A DNA stretch of 42,182 nucleotides from Acidobacteriota bacterium (GCA_015659035.1 DQNS01000053.1:1-42182); one strand, 5' to 3'; positions 24,769 through 33,817 are shown, counted from the first letter of the stretch. The notes: generated from the sequence alone by a model not told the origin. A program made the numbers and translations.

Positions 24769-26010
24769 ATGGCAAGAAGCTGGATGTCGGTTCTGTGGCT
24801 GGCAGTTCTGGTGACGATGTCGGCGATCGGGGCTCGTGCGCAGGACGTGGTCATCGTCGGCGGGCAAGGACGCACCTGCAACGACGACCCCGCGTGCATC
24901 AACCGGTTGCACCCCGACATCCCGATGGCGGCCCGGGCGCGCCCGGGTCAAACGATCGTGCTCCACACGCGCAACGCCAGCGATTTCGACCTCGACCCCG
25001 CGAGCACGTATGTGGATCCGCGGGCCGACGGGCCGGCGGTCAGCACCGTGCACCCGCTCACCGGCCCCGTCTATATCGAGGGCGCCGAGGCGGGTGACGT
25101 TCTGGCCGTCACGCTGCTCGACATTGAGCCCGGTCCGTTCGGCTACACGAGCCTCAGCAGCATCGGGTTCATCTCGGACCAGTTCGACGAGACGCTCCGG
25201 CTGCTCTGGCGATTGAACCGGACCGAGGCGGTGTCGGACGACCTCCCGGGTGTGCGGATTCCGAACAACAGCTTCCCCGGTGTCGTCACCGTGCTGCCCG
25301 GACGGGCCCAGCTCGATGAGATACTGGCCCGCGAGACCGCGCTCGCGGCGGTGGGCGGCGCCGTCTTTGCGCCCGAGCCGGCCAACGCCACGCCGGCCCA
25401 GGTCTGCGGCACCGACGCGCCCGGCGCGGGTGAGTGCCTGCGCACCATCCCGCCCCGCGAACATGGCGGCAACCTGGACATCCGCTACTTCGGGGTGGGT
25501 GTCACCGTGTATCTGCCGTGCTATCTCGACGGCTGCGGTTTGGCGGTGGGCGATCTGCACTTCGCGCAGGGTGATGGTGAGGTCAGCGGCACCGCGATCG
25601 AGATGGATGCCACGGTGATGCTCACGACCGAGGTCATCAAGGACGGTCCTGCGCTGGCGCGCGGGCCGCACTACGCGGGTCCGGCGCGCCTGCTCGACAT
25701 CCCGTCCCGGCGGTTCTACGCGACCACGGGGTTTCCGGTGAAGCAGCCGGGAGAGGTGCCCCCCGACATGGCGTATCTGGATTCCGGGCGAGTTGCGCCG
25801 CTGGGCAACCTCTCGAAGGACATCTCGCTGGCCGCCCGTAACGCGCTGCTCGAGATGGTCGAATACATCTCCCGGACCTACGGCCTCACCCGCGCCCAGT
25901 CCTACCTCGTCGCGAGTGTCGCGGTCGACCTGCGGATTGGCCAGCTGGTCGACGCACCGAACGTGGGAGTGACCGCGATCCTCCCACTTGATATCTTCGC
26001 GGATCGATGA
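24769..26010 (+). CDS. Exported acetamidase/formamidase family protein
   Basis: 413 residues. Unlike cytoplasmic FmdA/AmdA enzymes it has a signal peptide (SVLWLAVLVTMSAIGARAQD), preceded by AGGAGACGG before the ATG. The mature part follows the FmdA_AmdA fold: RARPGQTIVLHTRNASDFDL, GPVYIEGAEAGDVLAVTLLD, PREHGGNLDIRYFGVGVTVY (the conserved metal-site region), GDLHFAQGDGEVSGTAIEM and the helical end SYLVASVAVDLRIGQLVDAP. It would hydrolyse short amides to ammonia and acid, but extracytoplasmic members may have another substrate. Its stop overlaps the next gene's start by 4 nt (ATGA). Confidence 0.9.
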   Translation: MARSWMSVLWLAVLVTMSAIGARAQDVVIVGGQGRTCNDDPACINRLHPDIPMAARARPGQTIVLHTRNASDFDLDPASTYVDPRADGPAVSTVHPLTGPVYIEGAEAGDVLAVTLLDIEPGPFGYTSLSSIGFISDQFDETLRLLWRLNRTEAVSDDLPGVRIPNNSFPGVVTVLPGRAQLDEILARETALAAVGGAVFAPEPANATPAQVCGTDAPGAGECLRTIPPREHGGNLDIRYFGVGVTVYLPCYLDGCGLAVGDLHFAQGDGEVSGTAIEMDATVMLTTEVIKDGPALARGPHYAGPARLLDIPSRRFYATTGFPVKQPGEVPPDMAYLDSGRVAPLGNLSKDISLAARNALLEMVEYISRTYGLTRAQSYLVASVAVDLRIGQLVDAPNVGVTAILPLDIFADR

Positions 26011-28487
26011 GCCCCGCCCCACACCCGATGGGGTCCGCGCGTGGCCCGCGCGCGCGTCCGGGCGCCCTGCTGTTCCTGTTTCTCGGCAGCGGCTGTGCGG
26101 CGTTGATCTACGAGCTTGTCTGGTTCCACATCTTACGGCTTGTCATCGGGTCGTCGTCGATCTCCATCGCCGCGTTGCTGGTGAGCTTCATGGGCGGGAT
26201 GGGGCTGGGGAGCGTCGCGCTGCCCAGAATGGTGCCCCGGTCCTGGCACCCGCTGAGGGTCTACGCCGGCCTGGAGCTGTCGATCAGCGTCATCGGGCTC
26301 ATTCTGCTCGTCGCGCTGCCCCGGGTCCAGACGGTGTATCTCGCGGCGGTCGGCTACGGTCTGGGCGGTGTGCTGCTCCGGGCCGTCGTCTGCATCGCCT
26401 GTCTGCTGCCGCCGACCATGCTGATGGGGGCGACCCTGCCTGCGGTGGCGCGCTGGACCGGCGTGACACGAACCGGCGTGGCACAGACCGGCCTGCTGTA
26501 TGCCGCGAACACCATCGGCGCGGTCGCCGGTGTGCTCATTGCCAGCTTCTATCTCCTGCGTCTGCACGACACGGTCGTGACGACACTGGTGGCGGTCGGT
26601 CTGAACGTCGCGGTGGCGCTGGTGGCGCTGTGGCTCGCGGCCCGTCGGCCACATGCGGCGGCATCTGACGTAGCCGAACCGGGGCCGGTGGCCGCGCGAC
26701 CGGTGGTGCTGGCCGCTATCGGGCTCTCCGGCTTCGTCTCGCTTGGGGCCGAGGTGGTATGGACGCGCCAGCTGTCGCTGCTGTTCGGCGCCACCGTGTA
26801 CAACTTTTCGCTGATCCTGGCGGTGTTCCTGGCCGGGCTCGGGACCGGCAGTCTGGGTGGCGCCTGGCTGGCGAAGCGCACCGACCGGGCCGACCTGGCG
26901 CTGGCGTGGTGTCAGCTCGGCCTGTTGGCGGCGCTGCCGTATGGCGCCTACATGATCGGGTATCAGATCCCGTTCTGGCAGGTCGGTGAGAACTTTCTTC
27001 CGGCGGTCGACGCGTCGCGGCCGCTCCTGTTCGTCTATGACATCGCCCGCTGCGCGGTGTCGATGGGTCCGGCGACGCTGTGCTGGGGGGCGAGCTTTCC
27101 GCTGGCGCTGGCGGCGGCCAACGCGGGGGAGTTCGACGCGGGCCGGCTGGTGGCGCGGGTGTCGGTGGTCAACACCCTCGGCGCGTTGGTCGGGACCGTT
27201 GTCTTCAGTCTCGTCCTAATTCCGGGCCTCGGCACGCAGCGCGCGCAGCAGGCGCTGGCGCTGGTGGCGGCTACCGCCGCGGTGCTCCTGTTCCTGAGGG
27301 CGACGCCACGCGTCACTGCACATCGGGGTCGGGGGGAGCATTGGGAGCACCGGGACGGGGACGCGCCCGAGCCGGTGCGTGGCTCGCGGCTCAGACCCGC
27401 GTGGCGTGCCGGGCTGCTCGTTGTCGCGACTCTGAGCTGTCTGTGGGCGATGCCCCGTACGCCGAACGGGCTCATCGCGTTCGGCCGCGATATCGAGGGG
27501 TGGGACACGATCGAGCAGTATCTCTACATCGAGGAGGGGGTGAACGCGTCGGTCGCCGTCACCGACAGCGAGGCGGGGTATCGCCAGCTCCACATCAGCG
27601 GCAAGGTGGTCGCCTCGACCATGGACCTGGACATGCGCATCGAGCGGATGCTCGGGCATGTACCTGCGCTCATCCACGGGGCCCCCCGCAGCGTGCTGGT
27701 GGTCGGCCTGGGGGCGGGTGTGACCGCAGGGTCCTTCGTGCGGTATCCAGAGGTCGAGCGGATCGTCATCTGCGAGATCGAGCCGAGCGTGCTCGAGGCG
27801 TCGGACCAGTTCGTGGTCCAGAATTACGCCGTGCTGTCCGATCCACGGACCGAGGTCATCTACGACGACGCGCGGCACTTTCTGGCCACGACCGACGAGC
27901 AGTTCGATGTCATCACGTCGGACCCGATCCACCCGTGGGTGCGTGGGGCCGCGAGTCTCTACTCGGTCGAGTATCACGAGCTGGTCAAGCAGCGGCTGCG
28001 ACCGGGCGGCGTGGTGGCGCAGTGGGTGCCTCTGTACGAGACCGACGAGGCGTCGGCCAAGAGCCAGATCGGAACCTTCGTCCAGTCGTTCCCGGACGCG
28101 ACGCTGTGGAACAGCGACTTTCTCGATTCCGGGTACGACCTCGTGCTGGTTGGACAGATGGGGCGGGCGCGCGTGGACGGGGAAGAGATTGCGCGACGGC
28201 TCGACGGCAACAGCGCGCTGTGGCAGTCGCTCGCGGATGTCGGTCTGGGGTCGACCGTGGAGCTGCTCCAGACCTATGCCGGGCGGGGCCCGGACCTGGA
28301 GCCCTGGCTGCGGGATGCCGAGATCAACCGCGATCGGAGTCTGCGGTTGCAGTATCTGGCCGGGCTCGCGCTCGATCGGCAGGACGCCTACCACATCTAC
28401 GACGCGATCGTCGGGTACCGGCGCTATCCGCGAGCGCTGTTCCAGGTGTCGCCCCGTGACGAGGCGATGCTCTTGCGGGGCTACTGA
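26007..28487 (+). CDS. Membrane-fused spermidine synthase-like protein
   Basis: 826 residues. The N-terminal half is polytopic, beginning GALLFLFLGSGCAALIYELV with conserved WTRQLSLLFGATVYNFSLIL in the second repeat, as in 'fused MFS/spermidine synthase' proteins. The C-terminal cytoplasmic domain is a spermidine-synthase-type Rossmann fold: VLVVGLGAGVTAGSFVRYPE (SAM/dcSAM-binding glycine loop), IVICEIEPSVLEAS, YDDARHFLATTDEQFDVITS and DPIHPWVRGAASLYSVEYHE. Whether it makes polyamines or is a methyl/aminopropyl transferase for another substrate is unknown. It is translationally coupled to the acetamidase, which suggests joint use of a nitrogen compound (inference). Confidence 0.9.
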   Translation: MSPAPHPMGSARGPRARPGALLFLFLGSGCAALIYELVWFHILRLVIGSSSISIAALLVSFMGGMGLGSVALPRMVPRSWHPLRVYAGLELSISVIGLILLVALPRVQTVYLAAVGYGLGGVLLRAVVCIACLLPPTMLMGATLPAVARWTGVTRTGVAQTGLLYAANTIGAVAGVLIASFYLLRLHDTVVTTLVAVGLNVAVALVALWLAARRPHAAASDVAEPGPVAARPVVLAAIGLSGFVSLGAEVVWTRQLSLLFGATVYNFSLILAVFLAGLGTGSLGGAWLAKRTDRADLALAWCQLGLLAALPYGAYMIGYQIPFWQVGENFLPAVDASRPLLFVYDIARCAVSMGPATLCWGASFPLALAAANAGEFDAGRLVARVSVVNTLGALVGTVVFSLVLIPGLGTQRAQQALALVAATAAVLLFLRATPRVTAHRGRGEHWEHRDGDAPEPVRGSRLRPAWRAGLLVVATLSCLWAMPRTPNGLIAFGRDIEGWDTIEQYLYIEEGVNASVAVTDSEAGYRQLHISGKVVASTMDLDMRIERMLGHVPALIHGAPRSVLVVGLGAGVTAGSFVRYPEVERIVICEIEPSVLEASDQFVVQNYAVLSDPRTEVIYDDARHFLATTDEQFDVITSDPIHPWVRGAASLYSVEYHELVKQRLRPGGVVAQWVPLYETDEASAKSQIGTFVQSFPDATLWNSDFLDSGYDLVLVGQMGRARVDGEEIARRLDGNSALWQSLADVGLGSTVELLQTYAGRGPDLEPWLRDAEINRDRSLRLQYLAGLALDRQDAYHIYDAIVGYRRYPRALFQVSPRDEAMLLRGY

Positions 28488-28495
28488 GGACTCCC

Positions 28496-28533
28496 AAGGA
28501 GACAGGAGACAGGAGGAACCGGATGGCTCCGCC
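28496..28533 (+). repeat. Dispersed GGAGACAGGAG repeat, copy c (degenerate right half)
   Basis: AGGAGACAGGAGACAGGAGG is followed by AACCGGATGGCTCCGCCG; the right half is degenerate relative to GGGCTTCGCCGG. It lies in the 70-bp convergent gap between the spermidine synthase-like gene and recQ. Confidence 0.6.
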
Positions 28534-28557
28534 GTCTCTTTCACTGCTTCTGGGCTC

Positions 28558-30444
28558 TTAACCGTCTGCCACGTCTGGCTCCTCGAGATCCGGTTCCCCG
28601 CGGTAGTCCTGGATGACCTCGAGGATGATCGGGCCGAGGTCCTCCGCCTTCCGCGCGCCGATCCCGTAGACCTCCAGCAGTTCCGCCGTTGTCGTCGGTC
28701 GTCGCCGCGCCAGGTCGCGCAGCGTGTTGTCGTGGAAGACGACATAGGGCGGCACGCCCCTGGCGTGGGCCACCTCGGTACGGCACTGTCGCAGGGTCTC
28801 AAAAAGCCCACGGTCCACACCGTCCCAGACGGCGGGGTCGCCCCCCACCCGGCGTTTGCGCCCTCCTGGGGCCGGACGCGGCTGTCGATAGAGCTCGATG
28901 GTCCCTAGGCCCTTGAGCGCCGCCACGCCGTCGTCGGTCAGCTGCAGCACCGGATACGGTCCGTCGGTGCGCAGGAGCAGTTGCTGCTCGGTCAGCTGGT
29001 CGAGATACCCACGCAGCTCGGCGATCGGCACGTCGGCGAGCAGGCCGAAGGTGCTCAGCTGCTGGTGCCGCCGGTTGGTGATCTGGTCGGTGACGCGGCC
29101 ACGCAACACGTCGATGATGTGACCGACGCCCCAGCTCTGTCCGATCCGGACCACCGTCGACAGGATTTTCTGGGCCACCGTCAGCGGGTCGTCCACACGC
29201 TCCAGCTCCTTGAGACACCAGTCGCAGGCGGCGCAGGCGGCGCCGTCGTAGGTCTGGCCGAAGTACTCCACCAGCACGCGATGGCGGCAGCGGGTGCCGG
29301 CGGCGTACCGCTCCATGTCGCGCAGCAGCCGTCTGGCGTTCTCCGATAGCTCTCCACTCTGCTCCAGCATCTGGCGCCACTTGGCGAAGTCGGCGCCGGA
29401 GTAGAGCAACACGCACTCGGCCTCCAGCCCGTCCCGGCCGGCGCGGCCCGACTCCTGCTGGTAGTGCTCGAGCGAGCGCGGCGCACCGGCGTGGATGACG
29501 TAGCGAATGTTCGAGCGGTCGATGCCCATGCCGAACGCCACCGTGGCGACCATGACGTCGGCCCGCTCCTCGAGAAACGCCTCCTGATTGCGGCGCCGCG
29601 TCTCGTCCGCGAGCCCGGCGTGGTAGGGCAGGGCACGATGGCCGAGCTCGTCGAGCCAGCTCGCCACACTCTCGACTTCCCGGCGGGACACGCAGTAGAT
29701 GATGCCGGCCTCACCCGGATGCTGGTCCAGCACGCGGCGGATCTGGTCCTTGAGCCCGGTGCGGGCCCGCACCCGGTAGACGAGATTCGGTCGGTCGAAC
29801 GACCCGACCAGCACCTCGGGATCACGCAGCGCGAGCTGGGTGACGATGTCGTCACGGACCTGCCGGGTCGCGGTGGCCGTGAAGGCGTGGATGGAGAGCG
29901 CTGGAAAGTCGTCGCGAAGTCGTCGCAGCCGCCGAAACTCCGGCCGGAACTCGTGTCCCCACTGGCTGATGCAGTGGGCCTCGTCAACCGCCACGAACCG
30001 GACACCCCACGTGTGGAGTCGTGCGCGAAATGCGTCTCCGCCCTCGCCGACCAGCCGCTCCGGGGTGACGTAGAGCAGGCGGCACCGTCCCTCGTCGAGA
30101 TCGGCGTAGACCGCGCGCCGCTCATCCGGCGTCAGCGAGCTGTTGAGCGCCGCGGCCGCCACACCGCTCGCCACCAGACCGTCCACCTGGTCCTTCATCA
30201 GCGAGACGAGCGGCGAGACGACCAGCCCGAGACCGCCGTTCGGCCGCACCAGCGCCGGCATCTGGAAGCACAGCGACTTGCCGCCGCCGGTGGGCAGCAC
30301 GACGACGCTGTCGCGCCCGCTGAGGTTCGCCGCGATCGCGGCGCGCTGCAGAGGCCGGAACTCGCGGTAGCCCCAGTACCGGGCCAGCGCGTCATGCAGG
30401 ACGGACTCGTCAACGGGCGGGGACAGCTCAGGCTGGGTCAACAC
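28558..30444 (-). CDS. recQ: ATP-dependent DNA helicase RecQ
   Basis: 628-residue 3'-5' DNA helicase acting in recombinational repair. Superfamily-2 motifs are complete: Walker A PTGGGKS (residues 51-57), DEAH box AVDEAHCISQWGHEFRPEFR (154-157), FTATATRQVRDDI and QESGRAGRDG (motif VI). Then come the RecQ zinc-binding Cys cluster (CRHRVLVEYFG, CAACDWC), the RQC winged helix and a C-terminal HRDC domain (ETLRQCRTEVAHARGVPPYV through TTAELLEVYGIGARKAEDLG). GTG is the likely start; a TTG one codon later is possible. Full length for the family. Confidence 0.96.
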   Translation of the reverse strand: MLTQPELSPPVDESVLHDALARYWGYREFRPLQRAAIAANLSGRDSVVVLPTGGGKSLCFQMPALVRPNGGLGLVVSPLVSLMKDQVDGLVASGVAAAALNSSLTPDERRAVYADLDEGRCRLLYVTPERLVGEGGDAFRARLHTWGVRFVAVDEAHCISQWGHEFRPEFRRLRRLRDDFPALSIHAFTATATRQVRDDIVTQLALRDPEVLVGSFDRPNLVYRVRARTGLKDQIRRVLDQHPGEAGIIYCVSRREVESVASWLDELGHRALPYHAGLADETRRRNQEAFLEERADVMVATVAFGMGIDRSNIRYVIHAGAPRSLEHYQQESGRAGRDGLEAECVLLYSGADFAKWRQMLEQSGELSENARRLLRDMERYAAGTRCRHRVLVEYFGQTYDGAACAACDWCLKELERVDDPLTVAQKILSTVVRIGQSWGVGHIIDVLRGRVTDQITNRRHQQLSTFGLLADVPIAELRGYLDQLTEQQLLLRTDGPYPVLQLTDDGVAALKGLGTIELYRQPRPAPGGRKRRVGGDPAVWDGVDRGLFETLRQCRTEVAHARGVPPYVVFHDNTLRDLARRRPTTTAELLEVYGIGARKAEDLGPIILEVIQDYRGEPDLEEPDVADG

Positions 30445-30598
30445 ACGTGTCCGGTTGCAAACACCTCGCCACTCGCGACTACGCCTTCACGACCGTTTCG
30501 CGTCAACCGCTTTCTGCCACGGCGTTGGCGCTGAGCGATTGCAATAGCTGCCCCCTCTCACCGGAGCGTTTGAAGCCCAACGCACAAAGCCGATGAGC

Positions 30599-31084
30599 CT
30601 AGCTTGCCGGTCCGAGTCCGGCCGCCCGCCGCCAGGCGGCGATCTGGCCCAGGTGGTCCATTTCGTGCGAGGTCATGATGAACGCGACCATGGCACCGAT
30701 GGTCGGGAAGTACTTGCGTGTGTCCTCGCTGGGGTGTTCCCGATCCAGGGTCTCGGCTGCGATGCCTGGAAGCGCCGCTTTCATCCGTTCGTGCATCTTG
30801 CCGAGCTCGGCGAGTAGCTCCGCCTTGCCGGGGTACGCACTGCGGTCCGCGCCTGGCGTCCCGCCCGCCTTGAACAGCTCGTCCCAGCCGTCCGGCAGCG
30901 TCGAGTCGATGTCGAGCAGCTTGCACGTATGGTGCTCCGACAGCACGAGATGACCGAGGTTCCACGTGGGATGATTGACCAGCCCATGAGGTTGCGCGCA
31001 CATCTGATCGTCGGGGATATCCTTGACGAGCATCGACGCGAGGTTGAGCTGGAGGTCGTAGGCGTGCAGCATGTGTGTGAGCAT
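30599..31084 (-). CDS. DinB-family metal-binding four-helix protein
   Basis: 161-residue small cytoplasmic protein of the DinB/YfiT-like four-helix bundle superfamily. The ATG at 31084 (MLTHMLHAYDLQLNLASMLV) is chosen because upstream in-frame residues come from non-coding sequence. Three spaced His ligands are visible: NLGHLVLSEHH in helix 2 and SHEMDHLGQIAAWRRAAGL in the last helix, the usual metal triad. Members include thiol-dependent S-transferases and DNA-damage-inducible proteins of unknown function; the substrate here cannot be told. It is co-oriented with, and about 150 bp upstream of nothing else but, the end of the strand's run (recQ lies 154 bp beyond its 3' end). Confidence 0.85.
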   Translation of the reverse strand: MLTHMLHAYDLQLNLASMLVKDIPDDQMCAQPHGLVNHPTWNLGHLVLSEHHTCKLLDIDSTLPDGWDELFKAGGTPGADRSAYPGKAELLAELGKMHERMKAALPGIAAETLDREHPSEDTRKYFPTIGAMVAFIMTSHEMDHLGQIAAWRRAAGLGPAS

Positions 31085-31238
31085 CGTGTCCCTGTACTCC
31101 TTGGTTCTTCGAGAGAATTCCCAGGCGGCGGCGCCGCGGGGTGCATCGAATCTCCGATTATACGGCGAGACGCGCCGCGGACACCGGAGCCCGCGGCGTG
31201 CTGGACTTGCGCGCCGGGGCCAAATCACACCACACTGT

Positions 31239-31283
31239 CTAGCGAGGCTCCGCCTCAGACCGTGGCTGGCTCCGCCTCGCTAG
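31239..31283. repeat. 45-bp palindrome with CTAG ends
   Basis: CTAGCGAGGC (31239-31248) and GCCTCGCTAG (31274-31283) are perfect complements. Each arm continues into GGCTCCGCC, which can also fold locally. It is within the 350-bp gap between the DinB-type gene and the gene at 31435, which holds no other gene I can recognise. Confidence 0.8.
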
Positions 31284-31316
31284 CCGAGCTTTTCTCACAG
31301 CCCCGCTACTCGGGGG

Positions 31317-31411
31317 CTAGACTCCTTGAACGGAGGCTGTCCTGGTGCGCGCGAAAAAAATACGACCAATACGTGACACCTGTCACGAGACACGGTGTTC
31401 AAGGAGTCTAG
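31317..31411. repeat. 95-bp element with perfect 15-bp inverted ends starting CTAG
   Basis: CTAGACTCCTTGAAC (31317-31331) and GTTCAAGGAGTCTAG (31397-31411) are exact reverse complements. Between them lies non-coding sequence with an A-run and CACCTGTCACGAGACACGG. Size and structure suit a miniature transposable element or a regulatory hairpin. Its right arm contains AAGGAG just before a GTG at 31411 in frame with the next gene, so folding could hide that ribosome-binding site. Confidence 0.8.
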
Positions 31412-31434
31412 TGACCCGATCCTCGGAGGTGGCT

Positions 31435-31962
31435 GTGAGACGTCGTGTGGTGCTGGTCGTGGGCCTGGTAATGACAGTGGCGGTGTCGCACGTGGCGGCC
31501 CAGACGCCCGACTTCTCTGGTATGTGGACACTGGATCGAGACGCCAGCCAGTTCACCTCGCCTGCGTTCAGCGGTGGGCGCGGCGGCGACGACATCGACC
31601 ACCTCTTCATCACGCAGGCGGCGAACGGCACCCTGATCGTCGGCACCGAGACCAACGGGCTCAAAGCGTGGTCCTACACGCCGGGTCGCGAGCTCACGAT
31701 TCCAGTGGGCCGCGACACCACGATGCGCGCCGCGTCGCGCTGGGACGGCGAGCGGCTCATCGCCGAGGGCCGTCAGGGCGACATGACCATGTACGAGATG
31801 ATGGTGCTCAGCCCCGACCGTCGGACGCTCATCATCGAGATCCGGACCACCACGCCGGAGGGCGAGACCAACAACCGGCTGGTGTATACGCTGGGCCGGC
31901 CGGTGGGTCCGTGCGAGGCGTGGGCGATGCCGTGCAAGGAGTTTCCCCAGGGGGTGCAATAG
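31435..31962 (+). CDS. Secreted protein of unknown function (PDFSGxW family)
   Basis: 175 residues. A signal peptide (VVLVVGLVMTVAVSHVAAQ) is followed by TPDFSGMWTLDRDASQF, a start very common among secreted acidobacterial proteins of unknown function, and then alternating beta strands (GTLIVGTETNGLKAWSYTPG, MMVLSPDRRTLIIEIRTTTP). A lipocalin-like beta-barrel would fit but is not proven. GTG at 31435 is preferred because GGAGGT lies 4 bp upstream; GTG at 31411, with AAGGAG inside the palindrome arm, is an in-frame alternative adding eight residues. It is 92 bp upstream of the PQQ-propeller gene and may be cotranscribed. Confidence 0.75.
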   Translation: MRRRVVLVVGLVMTVAVSHVAAQTPDFSGMWTLDRDASQFTSPAFSGGRGGDDIDHLFITQAANGTLIVGTETNGLKAWSYTPGRELTIPVGRDTTMRAASRWDGERLIAEGRQGDMTMYEMMVLSPDRRTLIIEIRTTTPEGETNNRLVYTLGRPVGPCEAWAMPCKEFPQGVQ

Positions 31963-31969
31963 AGTGCCC

Positions 31970-32014
31970 TCAGGAGACAGGAGGTGGGAGAAGCCTGTGG
32001 GCTTCGCCGGTTTC
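31970..32014 (+). repeat. Dispersed GGAGACAGGAG/GGGCTTCGCCGG repeat, copy d
   Basis: CAGGAGACAGGAGGTGGGAG, then AAGCC, TGT and GGGCTTCGCCGGTTTCTG. It is intergenic, between the small secreted protein and the PQQ-propeller gene, on the same strand as both. Confidence 0.75.
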
Positions 32015-32054
32015 TGATCAGGGCACCTCTCCGTGTGAGCACCACCAGACCGAG

Positions 32055-33362
32055 ATGATGCAAGACACGACTTCGGCCGCCGTCCTCACCGTCCTGACGA
32101 CGCTGATCCTGTTCGGTGCGCCTGCCACCGCCGGCGCCCAGCAGACCGAATGGCTGCAGTGGGGTGGGCCGCACGGCGACTTCATGACCGACGTGACCGG
32201 GCTCGCCGACAGCTGGCCCGAGGCGGGGCCACCCGAGATCTGGAGCCGACCGCTCGGCGCGGGTCACACGGCGATTCTCGTCGCCGATGGGCGGCTCTTT
32301 ACGATGTATCGCGTCTCGCACGGCCAGGGCGGCGGTCGGCCGTGGACGCCGCGCGAAACCGTCATCGCGATGGACGCCGCCACCGGCGAGACGCTCTGGG
32401 AGTACACCTACGCGTCCGAGAACCAGGACTTCGGTCAGGGCGCGGGCCCGCACGCCACGCCCTTGATCGCCGGGGATCGGCTCTTCACCATGGGCACCAA
32501 CAAGGAGGTGCACGTCTTCGACCCCGCGACCGGCGCGTTGCTGTGGTCGAAGAACCTGGTGACCGATTTCGGAGCCCCGCCGCTGCTGATCCGCTCGATG
32601 GTCAAGCCGGGATATGGCGTGAATCCCCTGGCCTACAAAGACACCATCATCATGCAGGTGGGTGGGCCAGGGCAGTCGGTGATGGCGCTTCGTCAGAGCG
32701 ACGGCGAGGTCGTCTGGAAGAGCGGCAGCTTTCTGGTGTCGCATGCGCCGTCGGGGCTGATCTTGGTGGATGGCCGGCCGCACCTGGTCGTCTTCGGAGG
32801 ACAGGCGGTGTTCGGGATGGACCCCGACACCGGACAGGTGCTGTGGGCGCACGCTCACGACGCCGGCAACGACTTCAACTTCCAGGTCCCGCTCTACAGC
32901 GATGACGACAAGATCCTGTTCTTCTCGTCCGGGTATATCGGTGGCAGCCGCGCGATCCGACTCGTGCCCGATGGCGACATCGTGCACACCGAGGAGCTGT
33001 GGTACGACCCGCGGCTCCGGTTCACCTTCCTCAACCCGCTGCGGATCGGCGACTTCATCTACGGTACGAGCGGTCAGAGCGCCACGGCGATCCTGACCGC
33101 GACCCATGTGGCGTCCGGTGAGACCGTCTGGCGGGCGCGTGGGTTCAGTCGCGCCAACATGCTCTACGCGGATGGGAAGGTGATTCTGATGGAGGAAGAC
33201 GGCGACCTGTCGCTCGTCCGGTTGACCCCGGACGGTCTCGAGACGCTGGCCACCACACCGTTGTTCAACACCAGGGCCTGGACCGTGCCGACGCTCGTTG
33301 GCACAACGCTGTATGCCCGTGACCGGGAGCGGATCGTCAAGCTGGATCTCGGCGCGCAGTAG
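32055..33362 (+). CDS. Secreted PQQ-binding-like beta-propeller protein
   Basis: 435 residues from the first of two adjacent ATG codons. A signal peptide (LTVLTTLILFGAPATAGAQ) precedes an eight-blade-type propeller with repeated blade cores: WSRPLGAGHTAILVADGRLF, VIAMDAATGETLWEYTY, EVHVFDPATGALLWSKNL, VMALRQSDGEVVWKSG, VFGMDPDTGQVLWAHAHD and ATHVASGETVWRARGF. The WxW-type tryptophan docking motifs are those of PQQ-dependent dehydrogenases and BamB-like proteins. The Cys-Cys and Ca-binding residues of true quinoprotein dehydrogenases are not seen, so it is more likely a propeller scaffold or a cofactor-free relative. The frame is open far upstream, but that region is shadow sequence opposite and across other features. 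Confidence 0.87.
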   Translation: MMQDTTSAAVLTVLTTLILFGAPATAGAQQTEWLQWGGPHGDFMTDVTGLADSWPEAGPPEIWSRPLGAGHTAILVADGRLFTMYRVSHGQGGGRPWTPRETVIAMDAATGETLWEYTYASENQDFGQGAGPHATPLIAGDRLFTMGTNKEVHVFDPATGALLWSKNLVTDFGAPPLLIRSMVKPGYGVNPLAYKDTIIMQVGGPGQSVMALRQSDGEVVWKSGSFLVSHAPSGLILVDGRPHLVVFGGQAVFGMDPDTGQVLWAHAHDAGNDFNFQVPLYSDDDKILFFSSGYIGGSRAIRLVPDGDIVHTEELWYDPRLRFTFLNPLRIGDFIYGTSGQSATAILTATHVASGETVWRARGFSRANMLYADGKVILMEEDGDLSLVRLTPDGLETLATTPLFNTRAWTVPTLVGTTLYARDRERIVKLDLGAQ

Positions 33363-33385
33363 CCGCCGGACATGCACCACCAGCC

Positions 33386-33808
33386 ATGCTCAAGCTCTCC
33401 GAGACGGTGGCGGTTGACGCACACGAGTTGACAGAGCGCTTCGTGCGCGCGTCTGGACCTGGGGGCCAGAACGTCAACAAGGTCGCGACAGCCGTCGAGC
33501 TGCGGTTCGACGTGAAGAACTCGTCCCTCGCGCCCGACGTCAAGGCCCGCCTGATCGCACAGGCGGGGAGTCGAGTGTCGTCGGATGGCATCCTGGTGAT
33601 CGACAGCCGTGAGCACCGGACCCAGGGTCAGAACCGGATCGCGGCTCGAGCGCGTCTCGCCGACCTGCTGGAACGGGCGTCGAAGCGTCCCAAGGTTCGG
33701 CGACCGACCACACCTCGTCCGGCGGCTCGTGAGAGACGGCTCGATGTGAAGCGGCGACGGAGCCTGGTGAAGGCGCTCCGCGGGCGTGCCCGCGGCGGGG
33801 AGGAGTAG
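33386..33808 (+). CDS. arfB: ArfB-like ribosome rescue peptidyl-tRNA hydrolase
   Basis: 140-residue class-I release-factor-like protein (YaeJ/ArfB/ICT1 type) that enters the A site of stalled ribosomes and hydrolyses peptidyl-tRNA without a stop codon. The GGQ catalytic motif (ASGPGGQNVNKVATAVELRF) is at residues 26-28. The C-terminus is a basic Arg/Lys-rich tail (ARERRLDVKRRRSLVKALRG) that plugs the empty mRNA channel, as in ArfB. There is no codon-recognition domain. It follows the PQQ gene by 23 bp. Confidence 0.93.
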   Translation: MLKLSETVAVDAHELTERFVRASGPGGQNVNKVATAVELRFDVKNSSLAPDVKARLIAQAGSRVSSDGILVIDSREHRTQGQNRIAARARLADLLERASKRPKVRRPTTPRPAARERRLDVKRRRSLVKALRGRARGGEE

Positions 33809-33817
33809 TCCCGGAGC

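Noticed and set aside
27216-28820. 534-codon minus-strand frame opposite the spermidine synthase domain
   Set aside because: It runs through the convergent gap and into recQ in a wrong frame; no family signature.
31773-33380. 535-codon minus-strand frame opposite the PQQ-propeller gene
   Set aside because: Shadow of the propeller gene; no motif and no start context.
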